A stretch of DNA of 64,000 nt from Paeniglutamicibacter terrestris (GTDB lineage: Bacteria; Actinomycetota; Actinomycetes; Actinomycetales; Micrococcaceae): the NCBI RefSeq assembly GCF_012271785.1, contig NZ_JAAWVT010000003.1, forward strand, positions 62,001 through 126,000. The letters are read 5' to 3'. Both the position numbers and the translations under genes were made by a program. Under the pieces are notes generated by a model. That model ran no database searches, had not been told where the DNA came from, and worked only from the letters and a program-made list of their open reading frames with translations. The first letter of the stretch is position 1. Each line of letters opens with the position of its first letter. Shown one piece after another: positions 41,236-49,256 of the stretch.

Positions 41236-41580
41236 ATGAGCGTAGAAAACGAAGCGGCCAGCGGGTCGACTGAGACTCAAATTGAGGACGTCGAAGAGGC
41301 GCTCAAGGATGTTATTGACCCCGAGCTCGGGGTGAACATCGTTGACCTCGGCCTGCTTTACGGGCTGAAGTATGCCGATGATGGCGCACTGCTAATCGAC
41401 ATGACGTTGACAACGGCGGCATGCCCGTTGACCGATGTCATCGAGGAGCAGGTAGCTCAGGCACTGGATTCGGTTGTCGATTCCTACCGCCTGAACTGGG
41501 TCTGGATGCCACCATGGGGTCCGGAACGGATCACCGATGACGGTCGCGACCAGATGCGAGCCCTCGGCTTCAACATCTAG
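41236..41580 (+). CDS. sufT: SufT-like metal-sulfur cluster assembly factor (MIP18/DUF59 family)
   Basis: A 114-aa maturation factor for Fe-S proteins. The DUF59 core is visible: IDPELGVNIVDLGLLY (about residue 28), MTLTTAACPLTDVIEEQV with the conserved Cys (about residue 64) and the C-terminal WMPPWGPERITDDGRDQMRALGF. It directly follows sufC. In many actinobacteria sufS and sufU stand between sufC and sufT; here both are missing. Confidence 0.92.
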   Translation: MSVENEAASGSTETQIEDVEEALKDVIDPELGVNIVDLGLLYGLKYADDGALLIDMTLTTAACPLTDVIEEQVAQALDSVVDSYRLNWVWMPPWGPERITDDGRDQMRALGFNI

Positions 41581-41596
41581 TCAACATCGAAAAGTC

Positions 41597-41634
41597 AAAG
41601 CGAGGCGCACTCCATGCGGAGTGCGCCTCGCTTT
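41597..41634. terminator. Terminator of the suf operon, bidirectional
   Basis: Perfect 17-bp arms 41597-41613 and 41618-41634 with a 4-nt loop. It lies between sufT and the convergent zinc peptidase gene. Confidence 0.85.
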
Positions 41635-41653
41635 GTCTGTCTGGGGGCAGTGC

Positions 41654-42568
41654 TTAGGCTCCGGGACGATCCAAGTCTTTGGCACTGAGGGTGTCGCATT
41701 TGTTGATGTCCCCGGTGGAGTAGCCCTGCAGGAACCATGCCTGACGCTGATCCGAGGAACCGTGGGTCCAAACTTGGGGATTCACTCGCCCGGAGGAAGC
41801 CTCCTGGATCCGGTCATCACCCACGGCGGATGCTGCGGAGAGTGCCGAGCTGAGGTCGGCCTTGGAGAATGGCTCCAGGAAGGCGGTGCCGTTTTCGTCC
41901 TTGGTGTTTGACGCGTGGGCCGCCCACATTCCGGCGAAGCAGTCGGCCTGCAACTCAACGCGCACCGAGCCGGAGGTCGCTCCCTTTCCGCCCTGCTGGG
42001 AGGCCGAGAGTGTGCCGATGGTGTTCTGGATGTGGTGCCCGTATTCGTGGGCGACCACGTACTCTTCGGCCAGTGGGCCACCATCGGAACCGTAGGTGCT
42101 GCTCAACTCGGCAAAGAATCCGGTGTCGAAGTAGGCCACCTGATCACCGGGGCAGTAGAACGGGCCAACAGCGCTGGTCGCCGTGCCACAGGCGGTGTTC
42201 ACCTGATCATCAAAGACCTCGACGCCGGGCTTCTGAACCTGGACGTCATATTGTGGCAGGTAGTCCAGCCAGAAGCTGTCCAAAGATTGCGTGGTTGCCA
42301 AGATTCGGCAATCGGCCCGAGCATTGGCATCCGCGCCGGTTTTGCACTCGGTGATGCTTGGCCCCCCATTTTCACCGGTGCTCTGTTCGGTGGTGGTGGA
42401 GCTGCCCAAGCCCAATTGTGTGAGCATGTCCGGGTTGATGCCTAACAGTGCGGCGAGCAGCACCACGATGATGCCGCCACCACCCGCGGCAATCTTTGTA
42501 CCGCGGCCACGGCCGCGCGAATCCTTAATGCGTCCGGAATCCAAGCGTGCGTTGTCATTGAAACTCAT
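41654..42568 (-). CDS. Neutral zinc metallopeptidase, YpfJ family (PF04228)
   Basis: A 304-aa membrane-anchored protein: a short basic N-terminal segment (RIKDSRGRGRGTK), one transmembrane helix (GGGGIIVVLLAALLGI, about residues 29-45), then an extracytoplasmic domain. The zinc motif HEYGHH lies near residue 151 with ADCFAGMWAAHAS downstream, as in YpfJ/KPN_02809 proteins. Peptidase activity is inferred from the fold; substrates are not known. A TAGTGT box lies 7 nt before the ATG at 42568, suggesting a leaderless transcript. Confidence 0.9.
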   Translation of the reverse strand: MSFNDNARLDSGRIKDSRGRGRGTKIAAGGGGIIVVLLAALLGINPDMLTQLGLGSSTTTEQSTGENGGPSITECKTGADANARADCRILATTQSLDSFWLDYLPQYDVQVQKPGVEVFDDQVNTACGTATSAVGPFYCPGDQVAYFDTGFFAELSSTYGSDGGPLAEEYVVAHEYGHHIQNTIGTLSASQQGGKGATSGSVRVELQADCFAGMWAAHASNTKDENGTAFLEPFSKADLSSALSAASAVGDDRIQEASSGRVNPQVWTHGSSDQRQAWFLQGYSTGDINKCDTLSAKDLDRPGA

Positions 42569-42575
42569 GATTCAT

Positions 42576-42581
42576 ACACTA
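42576..42581 (-). promoter_or_regulatory. Putative -10 box TAGTGT for the zinc peptidase gene
   Basis: On the minus strand TAGTGT is followed by 7 nt and the ATG at 42568. No ribosome-binding site is visible in the gap. Confidence 0.45.
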
Positions 42582-42632
42582 CGTGCGCAAACCACTTTTT
42601 GGCGCCGTGTCGCAACAAGATCGTGGGGAGGC

Positions 42633-43259
42633 TTAGTTGCGTTCCATGATTCCACGCGCGGCCAATGCATCGGCCGTGCGCTGGGCGTAGGCAACGGTGT
42701 TGATGACCACCGGTGCGGCAAGAATGGCAGGGTTGCGCTTGATATCGCGGGCCTTGGCGGCGTCGGTGAGATCCTGCACGGAGGTAGCAATGGCGGGGAT
42801 ACTGCGTAACATCAGGGCCACAGCGAGGGCGATGGTGGCGGGGTTGCCACCGATGAATCGTACGGGGGCAGCGGCTGCCTCGAGTCCATCAAGCAGTGCC
42901 GACTGGGTGGTGGTCAGCAGGATCAAACGCCCGCATTGAATCACCGCGAGCATTCCACTGATGAGGCTCAGCGCGAACAGCGGGGAATTGAGGATTGCTT
43001 GATAGATCCCCAAGATGGCGAAGATCCACCAGAGCTGACGCAGCGGTGCAACCCAGGCGCGCAGTACCCTGGGGCCAGCGAGGGCAAAGAGGCCCACGCC
43101 GAACAAAAGAGTTCCGATGCCGACCGCGGGAATTCGAAAGATCAGCACCGCTGCGCCGATGATGAGAACCACGAGGTATTTAGCCAGCAGCGGGGCTCGG
43201 TGGATCAGACTGGTGCCGGGCAGATAGTGCCCCAGCAACATTTGGTGGTTGGCGCTCAC
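42633..43259 (-). CDS. bioN: Energy-coupling factor transporter T component (BioN)
   Basis: A 208-aa membrane subunit of an ECF transporter with five or six hydrophobic segments. The coupling helices near the C terminus include RSIPAIATSVQDLTDAAKARD and VAYAQRTADALAARG (about residues 150-205), where the A-x-x-x-R-G-type motif contacts the ATPase. The GTG start overlaps the bioM stop (GTGA). With bioY and bioM it forms a dedicated biotin importer. Confidence 0.88.
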   Translation of the reverse strand: MSANHQMLLGHYLPGTSLIHRAPLLAKYLVVLIIGAAVLIFRIPAVGIGTLLFGVGLFALAGPRVLRAWVAPLRQLWWIFAILGIYQAILNSPLFALSLISGMLAVIQCGRLILLTTTQSALLDGLEAAAAPVRFIGGNPATIALAVALMLRSIPAIATSVQDLTDAAKARDIKRNPAILAAPVVINTVAYAQRTADALAARGIMERN

Positions 43260-43969
43260 GGGGTCACCCGTCCATCACGAACCAGCTGACGGTACGTAGC
43301 CACGGCCTCGGGGGCAGGACCATCAAAGATGATCTGTCCGTCGGAAACTAACAGTGCCCGGTCTGCTGAGGCGGCAAAATCCAGATCATGGGTGGCGTAG
43401 ATGACCTGCTGCGTTAGTGCGTCGAATGTTGATTGAAGCAATTGGTTATTGGCCAGATCCAGCAGCGTGGTGGGTTCATCGGCCACCAAGATGTTCTGCC
43501 CGGCTGCTAATACGCTGCAGAGGGCCACTAGCTGACGCTCGCCGCCGGAGAGGTCGTAGATGCTGCGCTGAGCCAGATGTTTTAGGCCGAGCGTGGCGAG
43601 GGCACGTTGCGCGGCCTCGGTGCGCTGTGCACGGTTCTTGTGGCTGGCCTTCAGCGATAGCTCAACGTCTTCAATGACGATGGGCATCACCAATTGCGAG
43701 AGTGGGTCGGTGAATAAGAACCCCACCCGTTGACGCACCGCCTTGGCCTGCTGGACGGTGTTAAACCCATGGACTTCCACCGATCCGGTAGAGGGGGAGA
43801 CCAGCCCATTGATCAAACGCAGCAACGTGGATTTTCCCGAGCCGTTGGCTCCGATGACGGCGATCCGAGGCTCGCTGAGTTCAACGGTGCAGGGGGAAAG
43901 AACGGTGCGCTCAGGCATAGATGGGTCTTCGGACGGAATGGATACGCCCGCAAGGTTAAATCGGATCAC
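43256..43969 (-). CDS. bioM: Energy-coupling factor transporter ATPase (BioM)
   Basis: A 237-aa ABC ATPase that powers biotin uptake. Walker A is VIGANGSGKSTLLRLI (about residue 41), the Q-loop VGFLFTDPLSQLV, signature DLSGGERQLVALCSVL (about residue 139), Walker B ILVADEPTTLLDL and the switch IYATHDLDFA. The start is GTG at 43969. It lies 62 bp after bioY and overlaps bioN by 4 bp. Confidence 0.88.
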   Translation of the reverse strand: MIRFNLAGVSIPSEDPSMPERTVLSPCTVELSEPRIAVIGANGSGKSTLLRLINGLVSPSTGSVEVHGFNTVQQAKAVRQRVGFLFTDPLSQLVMPIVIEDVELSLKASHKNRAQRTEAAQRALATLGLKHLAQRSIYDLSGGERQLVALCSVLAAGQNILVADEPTTLLDLANNQLLQSTFDALTQQVIYATHDLDFAASADRALLVSDGQIIFDGPAPEAVATYRQLVRDGRVTP

Positions 43970-44031
43970 GCTTAACGGTATTCCCTGCTGGTGGTGTGGA
44001 GCGAATGTGGGTTGAGCTCGAGCCGCGCGGA

Positions 44032-44640
44032 CTAACTCTGGTAGCGGCGGCGGGCGAAGGCTGGGAAGGCCTTGAACACGCTCACGGCAATCGCGGCGGC
44101 CAACAAGTTCTTCACCACGTCACCTGGCCAGTAGGCCATATCAAGGATGAAGGCCTTGCCCAGCGGGATCTGCGCATTGAGGCTCATGCCCAGGATGCCC
44201 ATCGGGTGGATGATGAGAATCGATCCGCCCATGGCGGCCAAGAACAGGAAGAGAAAGCGGAAACGGCGGACCTTGCGTAACACGAGTGTCGCAAGCGCCC
44301 CGGTGACCAATGCGGCGATGGGGAAGGCCAGCAAGTAGCCGGCGCTCGGTGCTGCCAAGGAACCAACGCCGCCGGAGAATTTGGCGAAGATAGGTACTCC
44401 CGCCAGTCCCACCAGTAGGTATAGCCCGGTGGCGGAGAAGCCGCGTAGGGATCCAAGGATGAGCGCGGTGAGAGCCACGCCCATGGTTTGCAGGGTGATG
44501 GGGACACCCAATGCGCCTACCGGAACGGCCGGTACCAGCGTGAGCACAGCGATGAGCGCGGCGAAAACGGAAACGAGGGCAAGATCGCGGGCGCCGATGC
44601 GCGGAGTGGTTCCGGAGATACGCTGCGTGGGTGAAGTCAT
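44032..44640 (-). CDS. bioY: Biotin transporter substrate-binding component BioY
   Basis: A 202-aa S-component membrane protein that binds biotin. Signatures: VGALGVPITLQTMGVALTALILG (about residues 44-66), YLLVGLAGVPIFAKFSGG (about residue 74) and PSAGYLLAFPIAALVTG (about residue 98). The ATG at 44640 has AGGA 8 nt upstream. First gene of bioYMN; two operator-like palindromes cover its promoter, so it is probably repressed when biotin is plentiful. Confidence 0.93.
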   Translation of the reverse strand: MTSPTQRISGTTPRIGARDLALVSVFAALIAVLTLVPAVPVGALGVPITLQTMGVALTALILGSLRGFSATGLYLLVGLAGVPIFAKFSGGVGSLAAPSAGYLLAFPIAALVTGALATLVLRKVRRFRFLFLFLAAMGGSILIIHPMGILGMSLNAQIPLGKAFILDMAYWPGDVVKNLLAAAIAVSVFKAFPAFARRRYQS

Positions 44641-44712
44641 CGTGTGGTTCCTGACGGTGGAAATAATGGGGCCAATCGGTGGGCGGCCCGCAGGGTTATG
44701 ACGCTGAAAAGA

Positions 44713-44741
44713 ACAATACTTGAACGTCGTTCAAATGTCTT
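44713..44741 (-). promoter_or_regulatory. Predicted bioY promoter
   Basis: On the minus strand, -35 AAGACA (44736-44741) and -10 TATTGT (44713-44718) are 17 bp apart. The 17-bp spacer contains a complete palindromic operator, so repressor binding would exclude polymerase. Confidence 0.6.
44720..44734. promoter_or_regulatory. BioQ-like operator 1
   Basis: TTGAACG-T-CGTTCAA is palindromic except for its centre base, and contains TGAAC-N3-GTTCA. This matches the BioQ (TetR-family) operator pattern TGAAC-N3-GTTxx known from corynebacteria and mycobacteria. Confidence 0.7.
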
Positions 44742-44754
44742 GATCACTGTTCAA
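44740..44754. promoter_or_regulatory. BioQ-like operator 2
   Basis: TTGATCACTGTTCAA is a one-mismatch version of the same palindrome, centred 20 bp (about two helical turns) from operator 1 and overlapping the edge of the -35 box. Confidence 0.6.
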
Positions 44755-44773
44755 GTGTTTCGTCACACGAGCC

Positions 44774-46228
44774 CTATTGGAGCATTGAAGTCAGTCGCGC
44801 TAAGTTGTCAGCAGTTCGCTGCCACAGCGTCCTGCTCAGCCACTCTTCGAGGTGCAGCTCGCGTGAACGCTCCCGATAGCCGTCCTGAACTGCCAACAGA
44901 TCGTTGAGCAGTTCTGGGCCGTGAAGCAGCACCGAGACTTCCATATTAAGTGAGAACGAGCGCATATCCATGTTGGAGGAACCAACGATTGCCACCTCGT
45001 CGTCGATGGAGAAATGCTTGGCGTGGAGCACCTTGGGGGCGCGGTACAGATAGATGCGAACCCCGGCACGCAACAATGCCTCGTAGTAGGAACGCTGCGC
45101 ATGATGAACTAGGGCTTGGTCCCCGATCTCCGAGACAAAGAGTTCAATCGGAACTCCACGTGCTGCCGTAGTTAAGATCGCTAACAGGATTGATTCGTCG
45201 GGAACGAAATAGGGGCTGGTGATGGAAACGCGCGTTGTGGCCTGGTGGATCATCAACGTGAAGAGCTTCAGGCTGTTGTCGTTTTCGAAGCTTGGACCAC
45301 TGGGTAACACCTGCGCATCAATGTTTCCATTCCACGTTGGTGCACTGCTGCTCGGCGGGCGCAGCTCCAGAAGTGTTCCGGTTTCGCTATACCAGTCGGT
45401 GATGAAAACAGCGTCGAGTTCACGTACCGCGGGGCCCTCAATGCGCATCATCAGTTCGTGCCAGGTGAGCCCGCGTTGGATGTTTTTGGCCTTGTGGTAG
45501 CGCGGTTCGATGAGGTTCATGGAACCGGTGAATCCTACCGATCCGTCGATCACCAGAAGCTTGCGGTGATTTCGCAAATCTGGACGTTGCCATTGCCCCC
45601 GCCAGGGACGCAACGGCAACATTTGATGTAGTTGCGCGCCAATGGAATCCAAAAACCTGATGGTCTCTGTGCGTCGCGGATACATCAGCGAGGCCACATG
45701 ATCAACTAATACGCGCACCTGCACTCCGCGTTCGCATGCGCGGGCCAGCGCACCAAAGAACGGCGCTGTGGCATCGTCGAGAACTCCAATGTAAAACTGA
45801 ACGTGTACATGTTCCTGGGCGTCATCAATGGCTTCGGCCATCTCCTTGATGGTGCCCAGATAATCATCATTTAGTGTGATCCGATTCCCGCCCACCATCG
45901 GTAGGGCGCCGAGCGCCATGTTCAGTTCGGCCGCGGAGCTGAGCCAGTTTGGCCACAAAGGCGAATGAGTTTTAGGCCAGGAGCCACCGGTACGGCGGAG
46001 CATCAGCTCATTTACCTCGCGCTGCTTGGCTCGACGATGGGCGGGGAGTCGTCCAAAACCGATCAGCAGGTAGGCCGCGACGCCCAGAAAGGGAATAAAA
46101 ACGATCATCATGACCCAGGCGATGGCCTCCGCCGGCTTTCGGTTGCGAGAAACCAGCACCGTGGCCAATAATCCCAAGACCACGTGGGTGATGCCGAGCA
46201 ACAACGCCCAGATATCGATCTCGCTCAT
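44774..46228 (-). CDS. cls: Cardiolipin synthase (phospholipase D family)
   Basis: A 484-aa membrane enzyme that joins two phosphatidylglycerols to make cardiolipin. Two N-terminal transmembrane helices (residues about 5-60) precede two PLD domains. The two HKD motifs appear as NHRKLLVIDGSVGFTGSMN (about residue 235) and HAKHFSIDDEVAIVGSSNMD (about residue 403). The ATG at 46228 overlaps the stop of the AI-2E family gene. Its 3' end comes within 20 bp of the bioY operators. Confidence 0.92.
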   Translation of the reverse strand: MSEIDIWALLLGITHVVLGLLATVLVSRNRKPAEAIAWVMMIVFIPFLGVAAYLLIGFGRLPAHRRAKQREVNELMLRRTGGSWPKTHSPLWPNWLSSAAELNMALGALPMVGGNRITLNDDYLGTIKEMAEAIDDAQEHVHVQFYIGVLDDATAPFFGALARACERGVQVRVLVDHVASLMYPRRTETIRFLDSIGAQLHQMLPLRPWRGQWQRPDLRNHRKLLVIDGSVGFTGSMNLIEPRYHKAKNIQRGLTWHELMMRIEGPAVRELDAVFITDWYSETGTLLELRPPSSSAPTWNGNIDAQVLPSGPSFENDNSLKLFTLMIHQATTRVSITSPYFVPDESILLAILTTAARGVPIELFVSEIGDQALVHHAQRSYYEALLRAGVRIYLYRAPKVLHAKHFSIDDEVAIVGSSNMDMRSFSLNMEVSVLLHGPELLNDLLAVQDGYRERSRELHLEEWLSRTLWQRTADNLARLTSMLQ

Positions 46229-47259
46229 CGTTTTGCCTGCGCCGGAACTATGACCTTCTTGATGATGAGCAAGAGGGCCGCACTGGCGGGACAGGCAACT
46301 AGTGCGCCGAGCAGGCCAGCCAGTGTGCCACCGGCCATAGCCCCAATCAGCACCATGGAGGCGGGGATACTGATCGCCTTGCCCACCACGCGTGGGGTCA
46401 GGACGTAGGCCTCAACCTGCATGTAGATAATCATGACCAGCAGGACCGCCAGAGCGGTTCCTGGGGAATGGAAGAGGGCTACTGCGGTGATGATCGCAGT
46501 GCTGATGACGGATCCGATCAGCGGGATCATGGTGATCGGCAGCGCCAGTACCGCAAGAACGGGTGCGAAGGGAACCTGCAAGATGGTGAGTAGGAGGAAG
46601 GTGAAGGTCGCATTGATGGTCGCCAGAATCGCCATGCCGCTGAGGTAACTGCCCACGGAAGCGGCGATCTCTTCGGAAATTTCCACCGCCGCAGCGCGCC
46701 GGCTGGCGGGTATTAAGTCGTAGAAGCCATTCTTGATGGCATCCAAGCCGATGACGAAGTAGAGCGTCAGCATCGTCACGAAGAGCACCGCGAAGACGCC
46801 ATTGGCCACGCCGAAACCGGCCTTAAGTGCGCCATTACCCAAAGCAACCCACAGCACCGGATCGCTGACCGCGCGCTGTAACCATTCGAGGCCGGGCACC
46901 AGTGCGCCGTCGAGCGTGTCATCCAGCGCCATGAACCAGCTTTGGGTTTCGATCCCTTCCAACCGGCCGGGCAATGAGACTAACAAGGCGCTGCCCTCGG
47001 TCACCATCAGCGGGACAATGAGACACAGGACCGCTGCCCCGAAGAGAACGATGGCGCCGGCGACGCAGACAACTGCTCGAACCCTGCCCATGCCCAGCCC
47101 GGCGAGTTTGCGCACCACCGGGTCCAATCCCAGAGAAATGAAAAGCGAGACGAATACCAACGTCAGTACATAGGTCAGTGATACGACGGCCGCGCCCAGG
47201 GCCAGAGCAGTCAGCACTCCCAATGTCACCACGAACCCCGCGCGAAAGGTGAGTCTCAT
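46225..47259 (-). CDS. AI-2E family transporter (PF01594)
   Basis: A 344-aa polytopic membrane protein with paired N-terminal helices (VVTLGVLTALALGAAVVSLTYVLTLVFVSLFISL), a soluble middle part and C-terminal helices containing MIPLIGSVISTAIITAVAL. The family was named for autoinducer-2 export, but many members are Na/H antiporters or uncharacterised, so no substrate is assigned. I chose ATG at 47259 because AAGGAG lies 10 nt upstream; upstream sequence is not membrane-like. It overlaps cls by 4 bp and probably forms an operon with it. Confidence 0.85.
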   Translation of the reverse strand: MRLTFRAGFVVTLGVLTALALGAAVVSLTYVLTLVFVSLFISLGLDPVVRKLAGLGMGRVRAVVCVAGAIVLFGAAVLCLIVPLMVTEGSALLVSLPGRLEGIETQSWFMALDDTLDGALVPGLEWLQRAVSDPVLWVALGNGALKAGFGVANGVFAVLFVTMLTLYFVIGLDAIKNGFYDLIPASRRAAAVEISEEIAASVGSYLSGMAILATINATFTFLLLTILQVPFAPVLAVLALPITMIPLIGSVISTAIITAVALFHSPGTALAVLLVMIIYMQVEAYVLTPRVVGKAISIPASMVLIGAMAGGTLAGLLGALVACPASAALLLIIKKVIVPAQAKR

Positions 47260-47356
47260 GTTGCTGGCGCTCCTTGTCTGAGTGCGGTGTAGGGATGCCC
47301 TCCACTTGCCCGACTGTAGACGATCATCACATCTGGGTGAATACAGCGCGCCGAAC

Positions 47357-47388
47357 GGCAAACGGGCAGAATGGCAAACGGGCAGAAT
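47357..47388 (+). repeat. Perfect tandem duplication of a 16-bp unit upstream of soxR
   Basis: The unit GGCAAACGGGCAGAAT occurs twice with no spacer (47357-47372 and 47373-47388) and ends 6 bp before the soxR ATG. It may be a regulatory iteron or a recent slippage duplication that moved the promoter. Confidence 0.9.
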
Positions 47389-47394
47389 AGAGAC

Positions 47395-47859
47395 ATGGAC
47401 ATGAATGATGGGATATCGCAGGACCTGAGCGTGGGACAGGTGGCGGCGCGTTCGGGTGTTGCCGTCTCGGCCTTGCATTTCTACGAGCGTGCGGGGCTGA
47501 TCGCCTCACGGCGTACCGCCGGCAATCAGCGTCGCTATGACCGTAGCGTGCTACGTCGGGTAGCCGTCATTCGCGCGGCCCAGCGCGCGGGAATTCCGTT
47601 GAAGTCGATCGGCGAGATCTTTGCTGGACTGCCTAACGATGTTGCTCCCCTCAAGGAGGACTGGCAGGAGGTCTCCGCCGCATGGCGTGAGGATTTGCAG
47701 GAGCGTATCCACCAACTTCAATCTCTGCGTGATGGTTTGGGCGGTTGCATTGGATGCGGTTGCCTTTCATTGGCCGAATGTGGCTTCGTGAACCCCAACG
47801 ATAAATTGGCCGATGAACTTGGTGGGGCCAGGTTGTTTAGGGATGACGACTCAATTTGA
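47395..47859 (+). CDS. soxR: SoxR redox-sensing MerR-family regulator
   Basis: A 154-aa activator with an N-terminal MerR helix-turn-helix (LSVGQVAARSGVAVSALHFYERAGLI), a dimerisation helix, and the [2Fe-2S] cysteine motif CIGCGCLSLAEC (C-x2-C-x-C-x5-C, about residues 115-126), which is diagnostic for SoxR. The family responds to redox-cycling compounds or superoxide. The ATG at 47395 or 47401 may be used. The stop codon overlaps the -35 box of the next promoter, so SoxR lies directly before its likely target. Confidence 0.93.
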   Translation: MDMNDGISQDLSVGQVAARSGVAVSALHFYERAGLIASRRTAGNQRRYDRSVLRRVAVIRAAQRAGIPLKSIGEIFAGLPNDVAPLKEDWQEVSAAWREDLQERIHQLQSLRDGLGGCIGCGCLSLAECGFVNPNDKLADELGGARLFRDDDSI

Positions 47860-47886
47860 CCTCAACCTTGGTTGAGGTTCTAGCGT
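47856..47886 (+). promoter_or_regulatory. SoxR-type promoter with embedded SoxR box
   Basis: -35 TTGACC (47856-47861) and -10 TAGCGT (47881-47886) are 19 bp apart, the overlong spacer typical of MerR-family activated promoters. Between them lies CCTCAACC-TT-GGTTGAGG (47860-47877), whose arms are perfect complements and match the SoxR box pattern CCTCAAG...CTTGAGG. Confidence 0.78.
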
Positions 47887-47921
47887 TGAGGGAGAAGAAG
47901 GTCATCCCCGCCCATGTGGGG

Positions 47922-48470
47922 ATGCTCAATGAAAGGATCTCCACACCCGCTATGCAAATCCTGAACCGGTCCGAGTTGGTGGCCGAGCAATTTCGTCTCG
48001 CCTTTGGGAACCATCCCGCAGGTGTCGCTGTCGTGACGGCCAGCGGAGCTCGGGGGCCTGTCGGGATCACCGTTTCGTCGCTGATTTCCGTATCCGCTGA
48101 TCCCGCATATCTTGCCTTCAGCGTCGCCCGGGTCACTGGTTCGGCCGAAGTGATCCTTCAGGCCAAGAGTATCGTTGTTCACCTACTGACAGCGAGCAAC
48201 GCCGAGATCGCCGCGTTGTTCTCTCGTCCAGGGGCGCAGCGATTTGCGCAGCTCGAACGGTGGGAAGAATTATCCACCGGAGAACCACTCATCCACGGAG
48301 TGGGCGCTGCCCTGCGTTGCACCATCGAGTCCCGGGTCGAAGCCGGGCCAGCCACGTTGGTGGTTGCCTCAGTTATGGAGATCCTTGACGGAGAATCCCT
48401 TGCCGCGCCGCTGGTTTATCACCGGCGCGGCTATCACAGCATCGGTGAGCATTCCCGCCTCACTGCTTGA
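47922..48470 (+). CDS. Flavin reductase family protein
   Basis: A 182-aa FMN-binding split-barrel protein of the flavin reductase type, which reduces flavins with NAD(P)H. The family core is visible: VAEQFRLAFGNHPAGVAVVTA (residues about 20-40), GPVGITVSSLISVSADPAYLAFSVA (about 45-70) and VVHLLTASNAEIAALF. The start is uncertain: 47922 is used, and 47952 is also possible; anything upstream of about 47893 would lie before the predicted transcription start. Its place behind the SoxR box suggests induction by redox-cycling agents. sodA copy 2 follows after 58 bp with no terminator between. Confidence 0.82.
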   Translation: MLNERISTPAMQILNRSELVAEQFRLAFGNHPAGVAVVTASGARGPVGITVSSLISVSADPAYLAFSVARVTGSAEVILQAKSIVVHLLTASNAEIAALFSRPGAQRFAQLERWEELSTGEPLIHGVGAALRCTIESRVEAGPATLVVASVMEILDGESLAAPLVYHRRGYHSIGEHSRLTA

Positions 48471-48503
48471 CCTGGCTCCCGAAAACCGGGTGTTCTGGGT
48501 TCC

Positions 48504-49158
48504 ACGAAAGACGATTTGAGGAGTCATTTTGGCTATTTATACCTTGCCTGAGCTGCAGTACGATTACGCCGCTTTGGAGCCGAATATTTCGGCGCGGATC
48601 ATGGAGCTGCACCACTCCAAGCACCACGCTACGTATGTTGCTGGAGCGAATACTGCGTTGGAGCAGTTGGCTGAGGCCCGCGAGAAGGGCGAGTTCGGAG
48701 CGATTCCGAAGTTGTCCAAGGATTTGGCGTTCCACTTGGGTGGTCACACCAACCACTCGATTTTCTGGAACAACCTGTCTCCGGAGGGTGGCGATAAGCC
48801 TGAGGGTGAGTTGGCTGCTGCGATTGATGATGCTTTTGGTTCTTTTGATGCTTTCCGTGCGCACTTCACCGCTGCTGCGATGAGCTTGCAGGGTTCGGGT
48901 TGGGCGTTGTTGGGCTTTGAGGGCTTGGGTGGCCAGTTGGTCATTGAGCAGCTTTATGATCAGCAGGGCAATGTTCCGGTGGCGACGACTCCGTTGTTGA
49001 TGTTGGACATGTGGGAGCACGCGTTCTACCTGGATTACGTGAATGTTAAGGCCGACTATGTGAAGGCTTTCTGGAACATTGTGAATTGGGCGGATGTGTC
49101 GGCTCGTTTTGATGCTGCGCGCGCTGGTGCGGCGAAGCTGATCGTCCCCGGCAAGTAA
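48504..49158 (+). repeat. Long direct repeat, copy 2 (sodA plus its ribosome-binding site)
   Basis: Second copy of the 655-bp segment at 19785-20439, in the same orientation, 28,719 bp away. Nearly perfect identity spans the ribosome-binding site and the whole gene and ends at the stop codon. Sequences outside are unrelated. Confidence 0.95.
48529..49158 (+). CDS. sodA: Superoxide dismutase (Mn/Fe family), copy 2
   Basis: Encodes a 209-aa protein identical to copy 1, with the same TTG start and GAGGAG site. Metal ligands are as in copy 1 (about residues 27, 79, 165 and 169). Only three synonymous bases differ. Unlike copy 1, this gene is downstream of a SoxR-type promoter and a flavin reductase, so it is predicted to be inducible by redox stress. 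It has its own rho-independent terminator. The T-ending and TTG-rich codon use differs from neighbours. Confidence 0.96.
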   Translation: MAIYTLPELQYDYAALEPNISARIMELHHSKHHATYVAGANTALEQLAEAREKGEFGAIPKLSKDLAFHLGGHTNHSIFWNNLSPEGGDKPEGELAAAIDDAFGSFDAFRAHFTAAAMSLQGSGWALLGFEGLGGQLVIEQLYDQQGNVPVATTPLLMLDMWEHAFYLDYVNVKADYVKAFWNIVNWADVSARFDAARAGAAKLIVPGK

Positions 49159-49178
49159 CAGGCACTAAAACCACGTCG

Positions 49179-49221
49179 GGCGGCTCTGAAGCTGGAGAAT
49201 TTCTCCGCTAACAGAGCCGCC
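49179..49221 (+). terminator. Rho-independent terminator of sodA copy 2
   Basis: Arms 49179-49188 and 49212-49221 pair perfectly (10 bp), with an inner GGAGAA/TTCTCC stem, and are followed at once by T5 (49222-49226). Confidence 0.88.
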
Positions 49222-49256
49222 TTTTTGTGCAATTTATCAATGAGCAGTGTGCGAAC

